Shown here: one piece after another, positions 20,629-30,731 of the stretch | Layout of the letters: each line of letters starts with the position of its first letter | How positions within the stretch are numbered: position 1 is the first letter of the stretch | NCBI GenBank assembly: GCA_030220185.1 | Contig: JASPKZ010008351.1 | Span: 1,178,001 to 1,242,000, forward strand | From: Diploptera punctata | Taxonomy: Eukaryota; Arthropoda; Insecta; Blattodea; Blaberidae | Reading direction: 5' to 3' | DNA: 64,000 nt | Program-made: the position numbers and the translations under genes | Notes under the pieces: generated by a model | Databases searched by the model: none | The model's input: the letters and a program-made list of their open reading frames with translations, nothing else | What the model was told of the DNA's origin: nothing

Positions 20629-21101
20629 ACACCCGAAAAATCTAATATAACGAGTCCATGTTAAGACATCCTTAGGAGTCAAGGCCGACTAAATTGGTTG
20701 CTGTCACTGAACACAAAAGATAGTACAGGGAGTCAATGGTTTGCATATCTCTCAACTTTAGGTACAGATTTCTTAACCCATTCGCCTCATAAGACGAGGT
20801 AGACTCGCCGGCAGTTAAATGACCTTCAACTCAGAAGACGATGTACACTCGCTTAACTCTGCTGTTATATATTTTGCAATATTCTGTACATCCCTTGGCA
20901 GGGTAATGTTTTGTTAACATTTGTGAATAGTAGATAAATATGTTTTTGCCTTCACCCTTATTGTGATCTCAAGCACCATTATCTTTTGTTTGTGTTGAAT
21001 GTCTGAAAATAGACAATATAATTTACGGTAACTTAAATCCGGTTTCTGGGAAAATGATTGAGCATTTAAACCGGAAGCGAATGGATTAACAGGATTTCGT
21101 T
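20629..21101. other. Spacer
   Basis: Contains the repeated phrase agacgaggtagactcgc / agacgatgtacactcgc (about 20,792 and 20,836), 44 bp apart. No coding or RNA feature. Confidence 0.4.
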
Positions 21102-21113
21102 GCTTCTCATATC

Positions 21114-21488
21114 TTGTACCTTTTAAGCCCTTTTTCCCTTAACAGAGATTTGAGCGCTCTTCCCCTACAGGGAAGTATTTGAACCATACTAATTTAGTTA
21201 CACTTGTTTTCGTACAGATGTCATTTTGAGTGGTCCGTGATCAGCGTTCCACCTCATACTGACATCTAGGAAACCAAGGTAGTATTAGGACGGGAAAATT
21301 TGGTAAATTTTGCTTAGAGGCCTTTTCATTCAGGCTTAAGGATTTTTTACGAGCCTGAAAATATTCAGACTCGGGACCCACGGCTTAAAGTCCCTCCCGG
21401 AGGACTTGTTCCTTGGATTTCCGGGTTTGAACCCGCGACCCTCGGGACCAGAGGCAAGGAGCATAACCACTAGTCCACCGCGGCCGAC
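21114..21488 (-). mobile_element. SINE4, full length
   Basis: On minus it starts gtcggccgcggtggactagt with A-box tggactagtggttatgctcc and B-box gcgggttcaaacccgg, and runs through the SINE4 body to ctcttaagggaaaaaggg. It is flanked by the perfect 12-bp duplication gcttctcatatc (21,102-21,113; 21,489-21,500). This is the reference copy for the family here. The head resembles an isoacceptor with anticodon-loop sequence cttgcctctgg, but I cannot name the parental tRNA. Confidence 0.93.
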
Positions 21489-21500
21489 GCTTCTCATATC

Positions 21501-22530
21501 AAGAACTTATTTAATTGTCCTCACGAGGCTTATTATACACATTATATAACATTTTAATTGTCTCGGTACAACGTTCAAAATGAATCAAAAGTGGAATAAA
21601 CATATTGATGTAGCGTTTTTAAATCAACTTATGCTCGGTATATTGATATTCCAGTAAGTACTTTAGAGAGAATGTATAGAGGGATGGTGAGACATCCATG
21701 GTAGTGAGGTTTTAAAGAACAGAAATATTAAATAAAGTATCTTCTTAAATATATTTCAGAACTTAGTAAGACCATATCTAACTGTAGAATTGTATATGAA
21801 TTTGGGCCATTTCAGGACGATATAAATTGCAAACTATGTACTCAGTACTGGTTCCTGCTATTCCAACGTGAACAATGCTTGAAGCAATTTGCTATGATCG
21901 CCAAATTAGGAAATAAGATGCAAAAATCTGAGCAGACGAGCTTAAGAGTGTACTCTAAAAGATTGGTATGGGAAGAGAGGAACGAAAATCGCAAGATTGT
22001 ATGGAGAAAAATCAGGAGCAGGAACTTGGATATAAATCAACAGCATATTCTTGCAGGTGTACACCCTTAGAAAAAAAAAGTCATCTCTTGAACGCATATT
22101 TCTTTTTAAGTCCTACTCGACACAGCGCTGGGTTCACACTAGTAAACTAGTCATAATTGTGCAGGCCCTGAGCTACTGCATTATGTGGTATGAACTGAGT
22201 AAAGATACTCCTACGTGCCCTGTTAGGTCAGCGGTAAAGCATGCAGTCACTGTTTCTGTTAATGAAGGTCGCAGATTCGCATCCTCAATTATGTAGTTTT
22301 TTTTCCGTGATATTTGTATTAAAATGTTTCATGAATTAAATAAATTTTATTTTGACAATTGCCCTAAATCAATGTTAATGTCGTTATTGTAACAATTATT
22401 TTACCACATTCAGGGTTTGTTCTAGGTGATGTCAATGTATTGATTTTAATAGACTGATGCGCATACGTTCTGGGCAAAAGCAACAGCATCTAACAAGTTT
22501 GTTTATAATGAACTCTAATTGTCCTGCAGA
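21501..22530. other. Spacer with weak tRNA-like segment
   Basis: 22,215-22,290 (gttaggtcagcggtaaagca ... gcagattcgcatcct followed by a T run) has loose A/B-box character and may be a decayed tRNA-derived element. The open frames at 21,879-22,296 have no recognised domain. Confidence 0.3.
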
Positions 22531-22539
22531 TGCACGAAA

Positions 22540-22677
22540 GACGGCTTATGGACACAAATTCAGGACGTCTGGGATGCTCTAGCCGAAAGTCCACGTGACT
22601 GTAGAAATTTGATTGCATCAATGTCCCGCAGATTGAGGGCGGTAATAGATGCTGAGGGTTCATACACCCGATATTAA
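22540..22677 (+). pseudogene. Tc1-type transposase C-terminus
   Basis: Reads LWTQIQDVWDALAESPRDCR then NLIASMSRRLRAVIDAEGSY-TRY and a stop. This matches the extreme C-terminus of Tc1 transposases (LW..L...W..IP...R.LV.SMPRRL.AVI...GG.TRY). No upstream catalytic domain is readable and no terminal repeats were identified, so only the last 45 codons survive. Confidence 0.75.
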
Positions 22678-22849
22678 TTTTGTTAAAGTTTTCATTTTAG
22701 AATATATTATTTTCTTTCTTCATTTAATTATTAGAAGATTTCCATTTATGTGTTTTGTGTGTGCATTAAAGCCATAAAACTAAAATATAAAATTGAATAT
22801 GAAACTATATTACAGGCGAAATGTTATCCTAACATTCAGTAAAAAAAAA

Positions 22850-22918
22850 GTAGAACGGGAATCGGACCCGTGAGGTTACGAACGCAGATGTTGTGTGTTA
22901 AACCTCTCGACCACGGAA
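22850..22918 (-). pseudogene. tRNA-like sequence with Pol III terminator
   Basis: On minus: gtttccgtggtcgagaggtt (A-box-like) and cgggtccgattcccgttc (B-box-like, T-stem cgggt/attcccg), followed by a run of nine T. The anticodon arm does not fold well and the variable region is oversized. A decayed tRNA gene or SINE head is more likely than a working tRNA. Confidence 0.4.
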
Positions 22919-23096
22919 ACACACAAAGGCAAGCTCTCTCTTTTATGTTACTTGAGTGTGCACTGCGTTAACTAGCAAACGACACAGTACAATTACTGAA
23001 AACGTGTTAATGTGAATAAGGCTTCTGCGAGTGTTCACGAAGATCCCCGATCGGTTGAGAGAATCAGATGTCATAGTATATGTTTGTCGTGGTGAG

Positions 23097-23142
23097 TGGA
23101 AGAGAAGGCCACATGGCCTTAACTCCACCAGGCTAAATAAAT
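23097..23142 (-). repeat. Short hairpin-bearing repeat
   Basis: On minus: tggtggagttaaggccatgt then ggccttctcttccac. A variant occurs at 53,588-53,625 (gatggagttaagaccgtaag, gtcttctcttccactt). The ggcc/ggcc and gacc/ggtc pairs make compensating stems. Identity unknown. Confidence 0.5.
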
Positions 23143-23938
23143 CTAATATCACAGTAGATGTGCATAAAATTGAATTCCAAGCAGAAGGTTTAATAACCTT
23201 AAATTAACTTAACCCTTAACGGTTAAAACCTATAGTTATTCTAGTTACAGCTTAAATGTTACACAACATGTAGGCCTAGTTGCAATAATAATAAATACAA
23301 GTTTTATAACGGAACATACTCATGGAAAGCCATAAAAGTTTAAAGTTGTGATGATACTTGAGAGAAAGTAATACAAATAACAGCTTTCATGATTAAATTT
23401 TCAATAGTCTGTAAACTAAGTAAGACCAAGACGTTGTGTAGCCAAGTAAAGAAATTCTGATGAAGACGATCTACAGTCAAAAAGCATTCAGTTAGCTCGC
23501 AACGTATTCAAAGAACATAATTGACATCATTAAAGTCTGTGTATTATAAGCAGGGTGTAACACGTAAACAAACAACTCGCAACATTAGCATAACTTTTTT
23601 TTTTTAATTCGTACCATCCGCTTGGGTCAATTTTCTCGAAGAAGTGAAGCCTTTCTGTTATAAAACGCACTTTAATATTTAAGGAAAAAAGAATGAAATT
23701 AAATAGTTACTGCAACTTATAATTTTCATAAAACAAATCTTTGGGTTTTAAAAGGAAATATTTCAATTTTGAGAAAGATATACATTTACTTGAACAATAA
23801 TGGACACATTTAGGAGGCATTTTGAAAAGTGAAAGCTAAAGTTAGCTAAATAGTAAACTCCAGAACAATACTTTCACTCCCCTTTTTGAAAACCTTGGAA
23901 ATGTTATTGAAGTAAACAGATTGAGGATATATATTTAG
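23143..23938. other. AT-rich spacer
   Basis: No recognisable gene or repeat. Confidence 0.4.
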
Positions 23939-23994
23939 AGACTAAAGTCATGGGTTGGATGGAGCTGGTGGAAGGAGACGAGCACAGCCATCAT
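23939..23994 (+). CDS. Candidate small exon with acceptor and donor
   Basis: A plausible acceptor tatatatttag (to about 23,938) is followed by 56 bp containing ATG at 23,950 and MGWMELVEGDEHSHH, then the consensus donor CAT|gtaagt at 23,995. Codons are GC-rich relative to the flanks. It could be a short internal or first exon of a host gene on plus. Evidence is only the splice-site consensus and composition. No homology is known. Confidence 0.2.
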
Positions 23995-24124
23995 GTAAGT
24001 ACATCTCTATATACATATACTATTTTTTAATGCTTCCATAATGTTTACCTAATTCATATTCGATATTCTTTGCACCTAGATTCCAAATTAAAGGTTTTGA
24101 TTAATCTGAACTTGTAAACTTATT

Positions 24125-24458
24125 GTCCACCGCTGTGGTCTCGAGGTAGCGTGCTGCCTTGTCACGCAGCGGGCCCGGGTTCGATCCCCGGTCGGGGCAG
24201 TTTTTCTGGGTGAGGTTTTTATCGGGGTTTTTCCTCACCTGTAAGACAAATGTCAGGAAAACCCTAAGGCCCAAACGGTTCCCGAAATCATATGGCCATC
24301 ATCATCCTTATCATTATCATCATCATCATCGTTCACCGGTGTGGAAAGCAACGGGAAGCTACCACACCTACAATTCCCTAGTAAAGCTGCAAGCATAGCA
24401 TGAAAATGCTATGATTGCAGTGAAGGACCTGCCTTCGGGCAGAATTACTATGGATGGA
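24125..24458 (+). mobile_element. SINE2, full length
   Basis: The best-preserved SINE2 head: ctgtggtctcgaggtagcgt, gccttgtcacgcagcgggcc, gggttcgatccccggtcggg. The body contains an expanded (ATC)n tract at 24,298-24,330 and ends in tatggatgga. It is flanked by the 10-bp duplication taaacttatt (24,115-24,124; 24,459-24,468). The head most resembles tRNA-Asp. Confidence 0.95.
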
Positions 24459-24468
24459 TAAACTTATT

Positions 24469-24850
24469 AACATATTAACCATTAAAATATTTCCAAGTAT
24501 GAGATTTGGGGGAAAGAATAACATTACAATTTTAAAAAGTCTATTTAATTCTTACACTGTTACACTCTCTCTACTTAAGAGTTAGATTTCAGAATCTGCC
24601 ATGCAATTAAAATAGTTTTGTTAATGTTCCTTCGTTCCTAGGATATTAATTTAGCACACAAATGTGTCATTGCAAAATTCATGTTATATGTAAACTTAAA
24701 ACTTTACCTTGTTATAGTAATAAAATGTTAAATATCAATAATTTGACATTAATGATTGATACCGCATTAAGATGATTTATGAAACATTAAAACCAGAAAG
24801 CCTCGACCGCTCTGGATCATGGAGTTCATTTCACTTTACTGACTTATAAT
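24469..24850. other. AT-rich spacer
   Basis: Nothing recognised. Confidence 0.4.
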
Positions 24851-24859
24851 TAAAGTTTT

Positions 24860-25302
24860 GGAAAAACTGCACTTACACTATCTCAAAACTGCAAAGAACT
24901 GCGAATACACGGTAGCAGTTAGAAGTAGCAGCGATAACGTTATCATTGAATGATAACCCACAAACATCATAGTGAGTTACCAAACGTTTATTAAAAATGG
25001 GTGTACAATTACTTATCACTCCCTAACGCTGATCCAACCAGCGATAACCCAAAACAGCAATAGAAAAATCATAGACTAAGTAATATACTCTGTGGAGAAA
25101 ATAACAGCGTCAACAGTCTAACAGTCTCATAATATTGCGATTTGCGCATTTAAATAAATACTTTAAAATTGTCTAATAATGTTATAAAAACTGTTTTAAA
25201 ACGTTTTAAAATATTAGAAAATGATGGTAAGTACAGAACAAAAGCTATAGTTTACAACAATATGACAGAAAAATTTTGAGATAGTAGAAGTGCAGTTGAG
25301 CC
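24860..25302. mobile_element. TIR element R6 with 9-bp target duplication
   Basis: Terminal inverted repeats of about 28 bp (ggaaaaactgcacttacact / complement ggctcaactgcacttctact, both followed by atctcaaa) bound a 443-bp non-coding element. The direct repeat taaagtttt flanks it at 24,851-24,859 and 25,303-25,311. A 9-bp duplication is the size made by Mutator-like transposases, but I cannot assign the superfamily from ends alone. A truncated copy is at 28,512-28,848. Confidence 0.85.
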
Positions 25303-25321
25303 TAAAGTTTTTTATGCCTTA

Positions 25322-25430
25322 AGGGTCGGTTTCACCAACAGAACTAACTGTATAACGCCAGTTTAAGCTATGTATTATATATGGAGAAAATTGACGTAAT
25401 ACAGTTACCTCTGTCGGTGAAACTGGCCCT
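25322..25430. mobile_element. MITE, about 109 bp, snap-back
   Basis: The left end agggtcggtttcaccaacag and the complement of the right end, agggccagtttcaccgacag, agree over more than 30 bp, including taactgtat. Only about 40 bp separates the arms. Another end of the same family is at 32,324. Target duplication uncertain (ttaa/taa-like). Confidence 0.8.
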
Positions 25431-25936
25431 AAGTGTTAGTTAACATCCACGCTACCATACTTGTAAAGGAATCCCTCCTAAATTCACTGTAACCCGAAAG
25501 GAACGATACCTAATCGTAATACTTTTCATAATGTATGACAACATAAGCAAAAATAGAAGATGAGTTAACGTTCCAACTTCGTGTTATCTTTAATTGCCCC
25601 CCTTAACAATCACATTGGCCCCAAAAAGTGGAAGTGTCTTTCCCATGTTTCTAGCGCTATTGTCTGCGAGAATTTTGATTTTTTTACACGCTTTATATTA
25701 GCTTGACCTGTATCTATGTAACGGACCTGTATCTATGTAACGGAATCTTTCAACACGATTTTCACCCACATAAAAATATTGGATCGACTTGAAGCTTTGT
25801 ATACTTGTAGAGGACCCATGGCAATACAATAATTTCATAATTTTTTTTCTAAAATCCTGGCCAGAATCATCAGAAAATAAAAAAATAAATAAAAACCGGT
25901 GTAATAGGTTGCGACTTACCGACTTTTTAGTCAACC

Positions 25937-26027
25937 GTTGTAAGAGCTCAGTTGGTAGAGCGGTGGACTGTAGTGGTATATAATTTCAGTAATCCATAGG
26001 TCGCTGGTTCAAATCCGGTCCGGAGGA
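25937..26027 (+). tRNA. tRNA-Tyr(GTA)-like with intron, probably pseudogene
   Basis: The D arm gctcagttggtagagc is perfect, the anticodon arm gtgga-ctGTAg ... atccat pairs over five bases once an intron of about 18 nt (from 25,974) is removed, and the T arm is gctggttcaaatccggt, all as in metazoan intron-bearing tRNA-Tyr. A T7 terminator follows at 26,028. The acceptor stem fails: gttgtaa (25,937-25,943) does not pair with ccggagg (26,020-26,026), and position 8 is G instead of T. Likely a degenerate gene or tRNA-derived relic. A real gene is possible only if the 5' end has been rearranged. Confidence 0.5.
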
Positions 26028-26101
26028 TTTTTTTAGAAGAGTATTAAGCAATTAAATTTTCATGGGATTTCGGTTTAAGACAATCAATTAAACTAAAAAT
26101 T

Positions 26102-26580
26102 AAAAAAAATAATAGTCTAAAAAACTAAAACAACACGCTTTATTAGAAACCGAACTAAAAAATGAAAAATAATTTTAATTTCCAACACGCTTGGGATAAA
26201 TTTAAAGCGGTCAACAAAAAAATCGTCTGCAACACATCTAGAATAAAACTAGAGTTATCAACAAAAAGAAAATAATGTTACCATCAAAAGCGTGGGGTGC
26301 TCTATATCAATTAATATATTTGATAATAAACAGATATTGGTAAAAGTAAAGTCTCTAACAAGAAAATGTAAAAATCAAAAAGAGCACCCCACGCTTTTGA
26401 TGGTAAAATTACTTTTTTGTAGATAACTCTAGTTTTATTCTAGATGTGTTTGAAGATTTTTTTGTTGTTGTTGACCACTTTAAATTTATCCCAAGCGTGT
26501 TGGAAATTAAAATTATTTTTCATTTTTGAGTTCGGTTTTCTAATAAAGCGTGCTGTTCTAGTTTTTTAAAACTATTATTT
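26102..26580. repeat. Large imperfect palindrome, arms about 195 bp
   Basis: Left arm 26,102-26,303 is the reverse complement of 26,385-26,580 with scattered differences. Landmarks are aacacgctttattagaaacc, tccaacacgcttgggataaa, aactagagttatc and accatcaaaagcgtggggtg with their complements. The spacer is about 80 bp. The right arm ends exactly at the stop codon of the minus-strand endonuclease frame. Either a fold-back element or an inverted duplication. Confidence 0.9.
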
Positions 26581-27900
26581 ATTTCTTTAAAACCTCAAAA
26601 TGGTTTACTGTGGCTTTCTCTATTAACTTCCTACCTTCTTCTTCTAACCAGATTGCTCTTTTCTCTTTCAGCAGAGTTTTGTAATTTCTCCTCTGTGTAT
26701 TATAAGTTATTAGGTCTTCCTCTGTCTTGGTACCTCTAGCTCTCTGAAGGCATTTTAGAACTTGTTTCCTTTTGTTGTAACATGTGGCGTCAAACCAAGG
26801 TTGCGATCTCTTTTTTCTTCTTATAATTTTTAGCTGTGCTTTTTGGATATAGCCTTCTAGTTCTAGTGCCGCAGTTTCGATTTCCCCTCGTTCTATCTTG
26901 CTTATGATGTGATCTGTGGATGGTGCAAAAGCCTCTAATGCTTCAATGTTCAAGGTCCTTCTTGTTATTTCTTTTTCAATGTTTATTTCTTGTGGTTTCG
27001 TGTTGGTTGTTTCGATTCTGGCAAACACAGGCAGGTGTTTCCTTAAGGGAGACAATTCTCTATTGGTGAGTGTTCTGATTTCTATCCCTTTTATTGGTGG
27101 GTTACTAAACATCAAGTCTATTGCGCTTGTGCCATTGTGACATATATAGGTTGGGACACATGTGTTGTTTAAGAGGTTTAGGCCCTCTCCTTCTAGATAT
27201 TCTATAACTGTACGGCTTTTCGAGTTTTCTTTATCAATGCGACAGTTGAAGTCGCCAGCTATTAATGTTCCCATATGACTTTCAATGTGATTCATCATGT
27301 CAGATAGATTTTCGATGATGCCTTGTGCTGTTTTTTTCTGCTTGAAAGTACGTTCCTGTAATGTTCAGTTTTCCAGTTTTAATGACTAGTATTTTAGGCG
27401 ATCTGTAGGATATGACATGTGGAGATAAACTCCTGGCGCGACAGGTCTACAAGACCCTTAGCCTACCAGCTGGCTGCTGGCCTCACATCCACATGTGTCA
27501 ATCATAGAGGTAGATGATAATCAGCCAGTGTAGGGGGTGACATGTGGTCAGCACTTCGAGTCCCCCAGCCGTTATAGCTGGTTTTCCCAACCTGGAGCCG
27601 CTACTTATCGTAGCTACCCAAATACATCACGATGCTGGGTGGGCACCGGTCCCATACTGGCCTAAATACCATAAAAAATGTCTTCCCCCATGGAGACTCG
27701 AACCAGCGCAAGTCCCGTAGCTCTGCGCCAAGGCTTCCTGCCTTAACCACTCCGCTACGGCGCGGGACAACATGTGGAGATAGCCATGGTTTTATCTGAC
27801 AAGATATACCGCCACTTGGATGTCCACGTTCTCCTTGTTCGATCTTTGCTACGAAGATAATCCCGGTCGTGAGCTATGGGTAGGGTGGTTTGGAACTCAT
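26579..27900 (-). pseudogene. LINE endonuclease gene interrupted by a SINE
   Basis: The minus frame from 27,900 reads IFVAKIEQGERGHPSGGISC and QIKPWLSPHV, then the SINE1 insertion, then ISYRSPKILVIKTGKLNITG-TYFQ, a frameshift near 27,345, then an open 239-codon frame (27,298-26,579). That frame holds LIAGDFNCRIDKENSKSRTV (GDFN motif), GTSAIDLMFSN (the SxIDxxF box before the catalytic His) and, after it, RRKKRSQPWFDATCYNKRKQ (family PWFD..C...K). This is an APE-like endonuclease plus the linker preceding RT. RT itself is cut off by the palindrome at 26,580. The open 239 codons suggest recent decay. Confidence 0.85.
27428..27769 (-). mobile_element. SINE1 inside the LINE endonuclease
   Basis: Full-length 342-bp SINE1 in the same (minus) orientation as its host, flanked by the perfect 13-bp duplication acatgtggagata at 27,415-27,427 and 27,770-27,782. 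Removing the element and one repeat restores a continuous endonuclease reading frame across the site, which dates the insertion after the LINE. Confidence 0.96.
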
Positions 27901-27909
27901 ATGACCTTA

Positions 27910-28347
27910 CCTCACAAAGAACGACCTTAAGAACATAGAGAAAATCAAGTCAGTCTATCTAAAGAGAATACTATGACATATGAACTCTCAGAAGAGACCT
28001 TCTTCATAGAACAATTGCGAATGCTGATACTCTTACCATCCACCGCAGCCTACCAAGACCTCCATGCTAAGAGGAAAGAAATATGGATAAAATTTTACGC
28101 AACAGAAGCAATGGTAAATCGAACGTGGATGGCTACAAACCAAGATCTTCGCCATTTTGTAAATTCTCTAGCAGTACATGGATAACATCACAAAGTGTGT
28201 AAAGTGAAGATCTACCACGACCCAAACGCAAAATGCGTATGCGAATTTTGTGAACTGTCTTGTGATTGTTACCACGTCACAGCATGTAAAAAACGACCCA
28301 AATCATTAACTGAGACCTGCACATATAACAACTGTAAAAAATGTTAA
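27910..28347 (+). pseudogene. LINE C-terminal region with zinc-knuckle
   Basis: Plus-strand frames give NDLKNIEKIKSVYLKRIL, then after a frameshift EETFFIEQLRMLILLPSTAA, RKEIWIKFYATEAMVNRTW and DLRHFVNSLAVHG, then a stop and HHKVCKVKIYHDPNAKCVCE-FCELSCDCYHVTACKKRP. The C..C......C.C..H...C pattern is the nucleic-acid-binding knuckle at the C-terminus of some LINE polyproteins. Head-to-head with the endonuclease fragment but probably a different element. Two breaks. No tail or duplication recognised. Confidence 0.7.
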
Positions 28348-28511
28348 CTCTATGCACAACTTGTGCGCATTTTCGTTTAATAATTATGATCCTCGATTAC
28401 TATCGATATCGTACTAAAGTTCAAAGATGGCAGCATGTCGCTATGAAATTTAAATGACCAATCTGTGCAATAAACTCCCAAATCTATATTTTAAAAAATA
28501 TTAATAATATT

Positions 28512-28848
28512 AAAATTACCAAACGTTTATTAAAAATTGATGTACACTTAGTTATCACTCCCTAACGCCGATCCAACCAGCGATAACCCAAAACAGCGAT
28601 AGAAGAATCATAGACTAAGTAATATACTCTGGAGAAAATAGCAGTATCACAATATTGTCTAACAGTGTCATAAAATATCGTGATTTGCGTATTTAAATAA
28701 ATACTTGAAAATTGTCTAATAATGTTATAAAAATTGTTTCAAAAAGTTTAAAATATTTTTAAAAATTTAGTAAATACAGAAGAAGAGCTATAGTTTACAA
28801 CAATAAATGGAAAAATCAAGCGTAAGTAAAACTGCAGTTCAGCCCCAG
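28512..28848 (+). mobile_element. R6 copy 2, left end missing
   Basis: Matches 24,976-25,302 over about 335 bp (accaaacgtttattaaaaat, actccctaacgc, cgatccaaccagcgataacc, agactaagtaatatactctg) and ends with the R6 right terminus actgcagttcagcc. The left terminal repeat is absent, so it cannot be a complete element. Confidence 0.88.
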
Positions 28849-28884
28849 ATTTAATAATAAAAGTTAAGTATCCAAGACTCCGAT

Positions 28885-29100
28885 GAGTATTGTGACACGA
28901 ATGGGTACTGAAAGAGGGGCATGGAAGCTGCTAGGAAAACCAGAGGGGAAACGCCCAGTTAGTAGACCAATAATAAGGGGGTGATTTGAGGAAGTAGATT
29001 ATACAGGGGATGATTGGAAAACATTAGCTCAGTATAGGGATATGTGGAAAGCTTATGTCCGCGCGGCCATTAACATACGGGCTCGATAGTGCCAGTGACT
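28885..29100 (+). pseudogene. LINE-A 3' end, truncated and deleted
   Basis: LINE-A from RMG through PEGKRPVSRP, a deletion of about 20 bp removing the RWENNINY codons, then VDYTGDDWKTLAQY, the MNIRAR-type end and tagtgccagtgact. The tail is eroded and no target duplication is clear. Confidence 0.85.
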
Positions 29101-29208
29101 TCGTTAGTTTAATATTGAGTGGAAAAGTATTTTAGAAATTATTAAATTTACTTAATTCAGAAGTCCAGCAACGCTACTATTAAATTGTCTTAATTTTATT
29201 TATTAATA

Positions 29209-29316
29209 AAGCAACGGGAAGCTACCAGTAATTCCTTAGTAAATCTACAAAGCATAGCATGAAAATGCTATGATTGCAGTGAAAGACCTGCCCTCGGGCA
29301 GAATTACTATAGAATA
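29209..29316 (+). mobile_element. SINE2 3' fragment
   Basis: The last 108 bp of SINE2 only, from caacgggaagctaccag through catgaaaatgctatgattgc and cctgccctcgggcagaatta. The head is missing. Confidence 0.9.
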
Positions 29317-30325
29317 GAATACAAATTCAATACCTCAGCCCATTATTTAATCGTAAATCAATTTATTAAAAATAAGATTTATAGTTTGAATTATTTTAAA
29401 CCAAAATCCTAAAGTGAGTCCCAGTACTATAATGGACAAGATTTTTTTTTCTATTAATAATCTACAACATTGGATTATGGCTACCGCCGTGACATGATGT
29501 AGAGGAGCAGGATAACTTATGAATTTAGCTTCTCAAACAATTTTAAAACATATCTGCTTGTACATGCATTCAATGTAATAGTTTTATTTTCATTTTCCAA
29601 ACCGCATATATATTGCTAAAATTCTTTACTGGGTTAAACAAAGATATATTTTATCTAATACTGATAGCGATAAGAGATTTATAAAATTGTGAATATAATC
29701 AGGCCATTTATTATCAGTAAAATTAATATAACACCTTGCGGGATTGTACTTTGGTTGCATAATAAAAATGTATTACCTGTGAATTTCCAAGAAGTATTGT
29801 ATCCTGTTGCTGTGGCATCATTATTCGAACACTTTCAAATATATATGTACAGAGAATTACCACTTAGCACATCACACGTTGGTTACAACACACTATACGA
29901 AATGTCACCAGGCAATCACAATGTATATTTTGCTGCCTTGCACTCACTGAATTGTAAAATTATCAAAAGAGTTATAAAAATTATTTGTACTATTTGATTA
30001 AATGCTTAAAATACGAAATTGGTGTTAATAATCGCTGAATTAAAGGAAAAAACTGTTAACATACGAGTAGTCGATAAGTTCCCATATATAATGGCGGCAC
30101 ACAACCGTCCTCTACGCCAGCAAGTCACTGACTAAACATGGCCTTCTCCGTTCTGTGTTCTGTTCCACACTCCTCTATGCCTCGACACGCTTCGGCTCCA
30201 AGTTCTCTGTCTCTTTCTCACAGTAGACCCCTTGCGGCTTATGCTATCCTGAACATAAGAGGTCTCCTAAGCAATATACAGACAGAATTGAATATCGCAG
30301 ATTTTAAGTACGAATTCCTTGAAGT
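29317..30325. other. Spacer; open frames of unknown meaning
   Basis: 29,689-29,997 and 30,138-30,446 are open for about 100 codons but match no family, and the second runs into SINE1. 30,060-30,260 is GC-richer than its flanks. A host 5' exon there cannot be excluded, but no splice signal convinced me. Confidence 0.35.
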
Positions 30326-30338
30326 AAATATAATCAAA

Positions 30339-30644
30339 GCCTTGGCGCAGAGCTACGGGACTTGCGCTGGTTCGAGTCTCCATGGGGGAAGAATTTTTTC
30401 ATGGTATTTCGGCCAGTATGGGACCGGTGCCCACCCAGCATCGTGATGCATTTGGGTAGCTACAATAAGTAGCGGCTCCACGTTGAGAAAACTAGCTACG
30501 ACGCCTGGGGGACTCGACATACTGACCACATGTCACCCCTACACTGGCTGATTATCATCTACCTCTGTGATTGACACATGTGGATGTGAGGCCAGCAGCC
30601 GGTTGGTAGGCTAAGGGCCTTGTAGGCCTGTCGCGCCAGGAGTA
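30339..30644 (+). mobile_element. SINE1, 5'-truncated in the head
   Basis: Begins at gccttggcgcagagctacgg (A box missing), then has B-box ggttcgagtctcc, the body, and the end gcctgtcgcgccaggag. Flanked by the 13-bp duplication aaatataatcaaa (30,326-30,338; 30,645-30,657). Confidence 0.95.
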
Positions 30645-30731
30645 AAATATAATCAAAATATTTTGGATACAGTTCTCTAGGAGAAGATAAAAATACAAAT
30701 GTGTTCGTGCAGATCTATTGTTATACGATGA

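Noticed and set aside
24125..24195. SINE2 head as tRNA-Asp gene
   Set aside because: The acceptor stem is absent, and it is followed each time by the same SINE body.
24159..24398. ORFs within SINE2 copies (e.g. RSGPGFDPRSGQFFWVRFLS)
   Set aside because: Recur with every SINE2 on the tRNA-like head. The element is non-coding.
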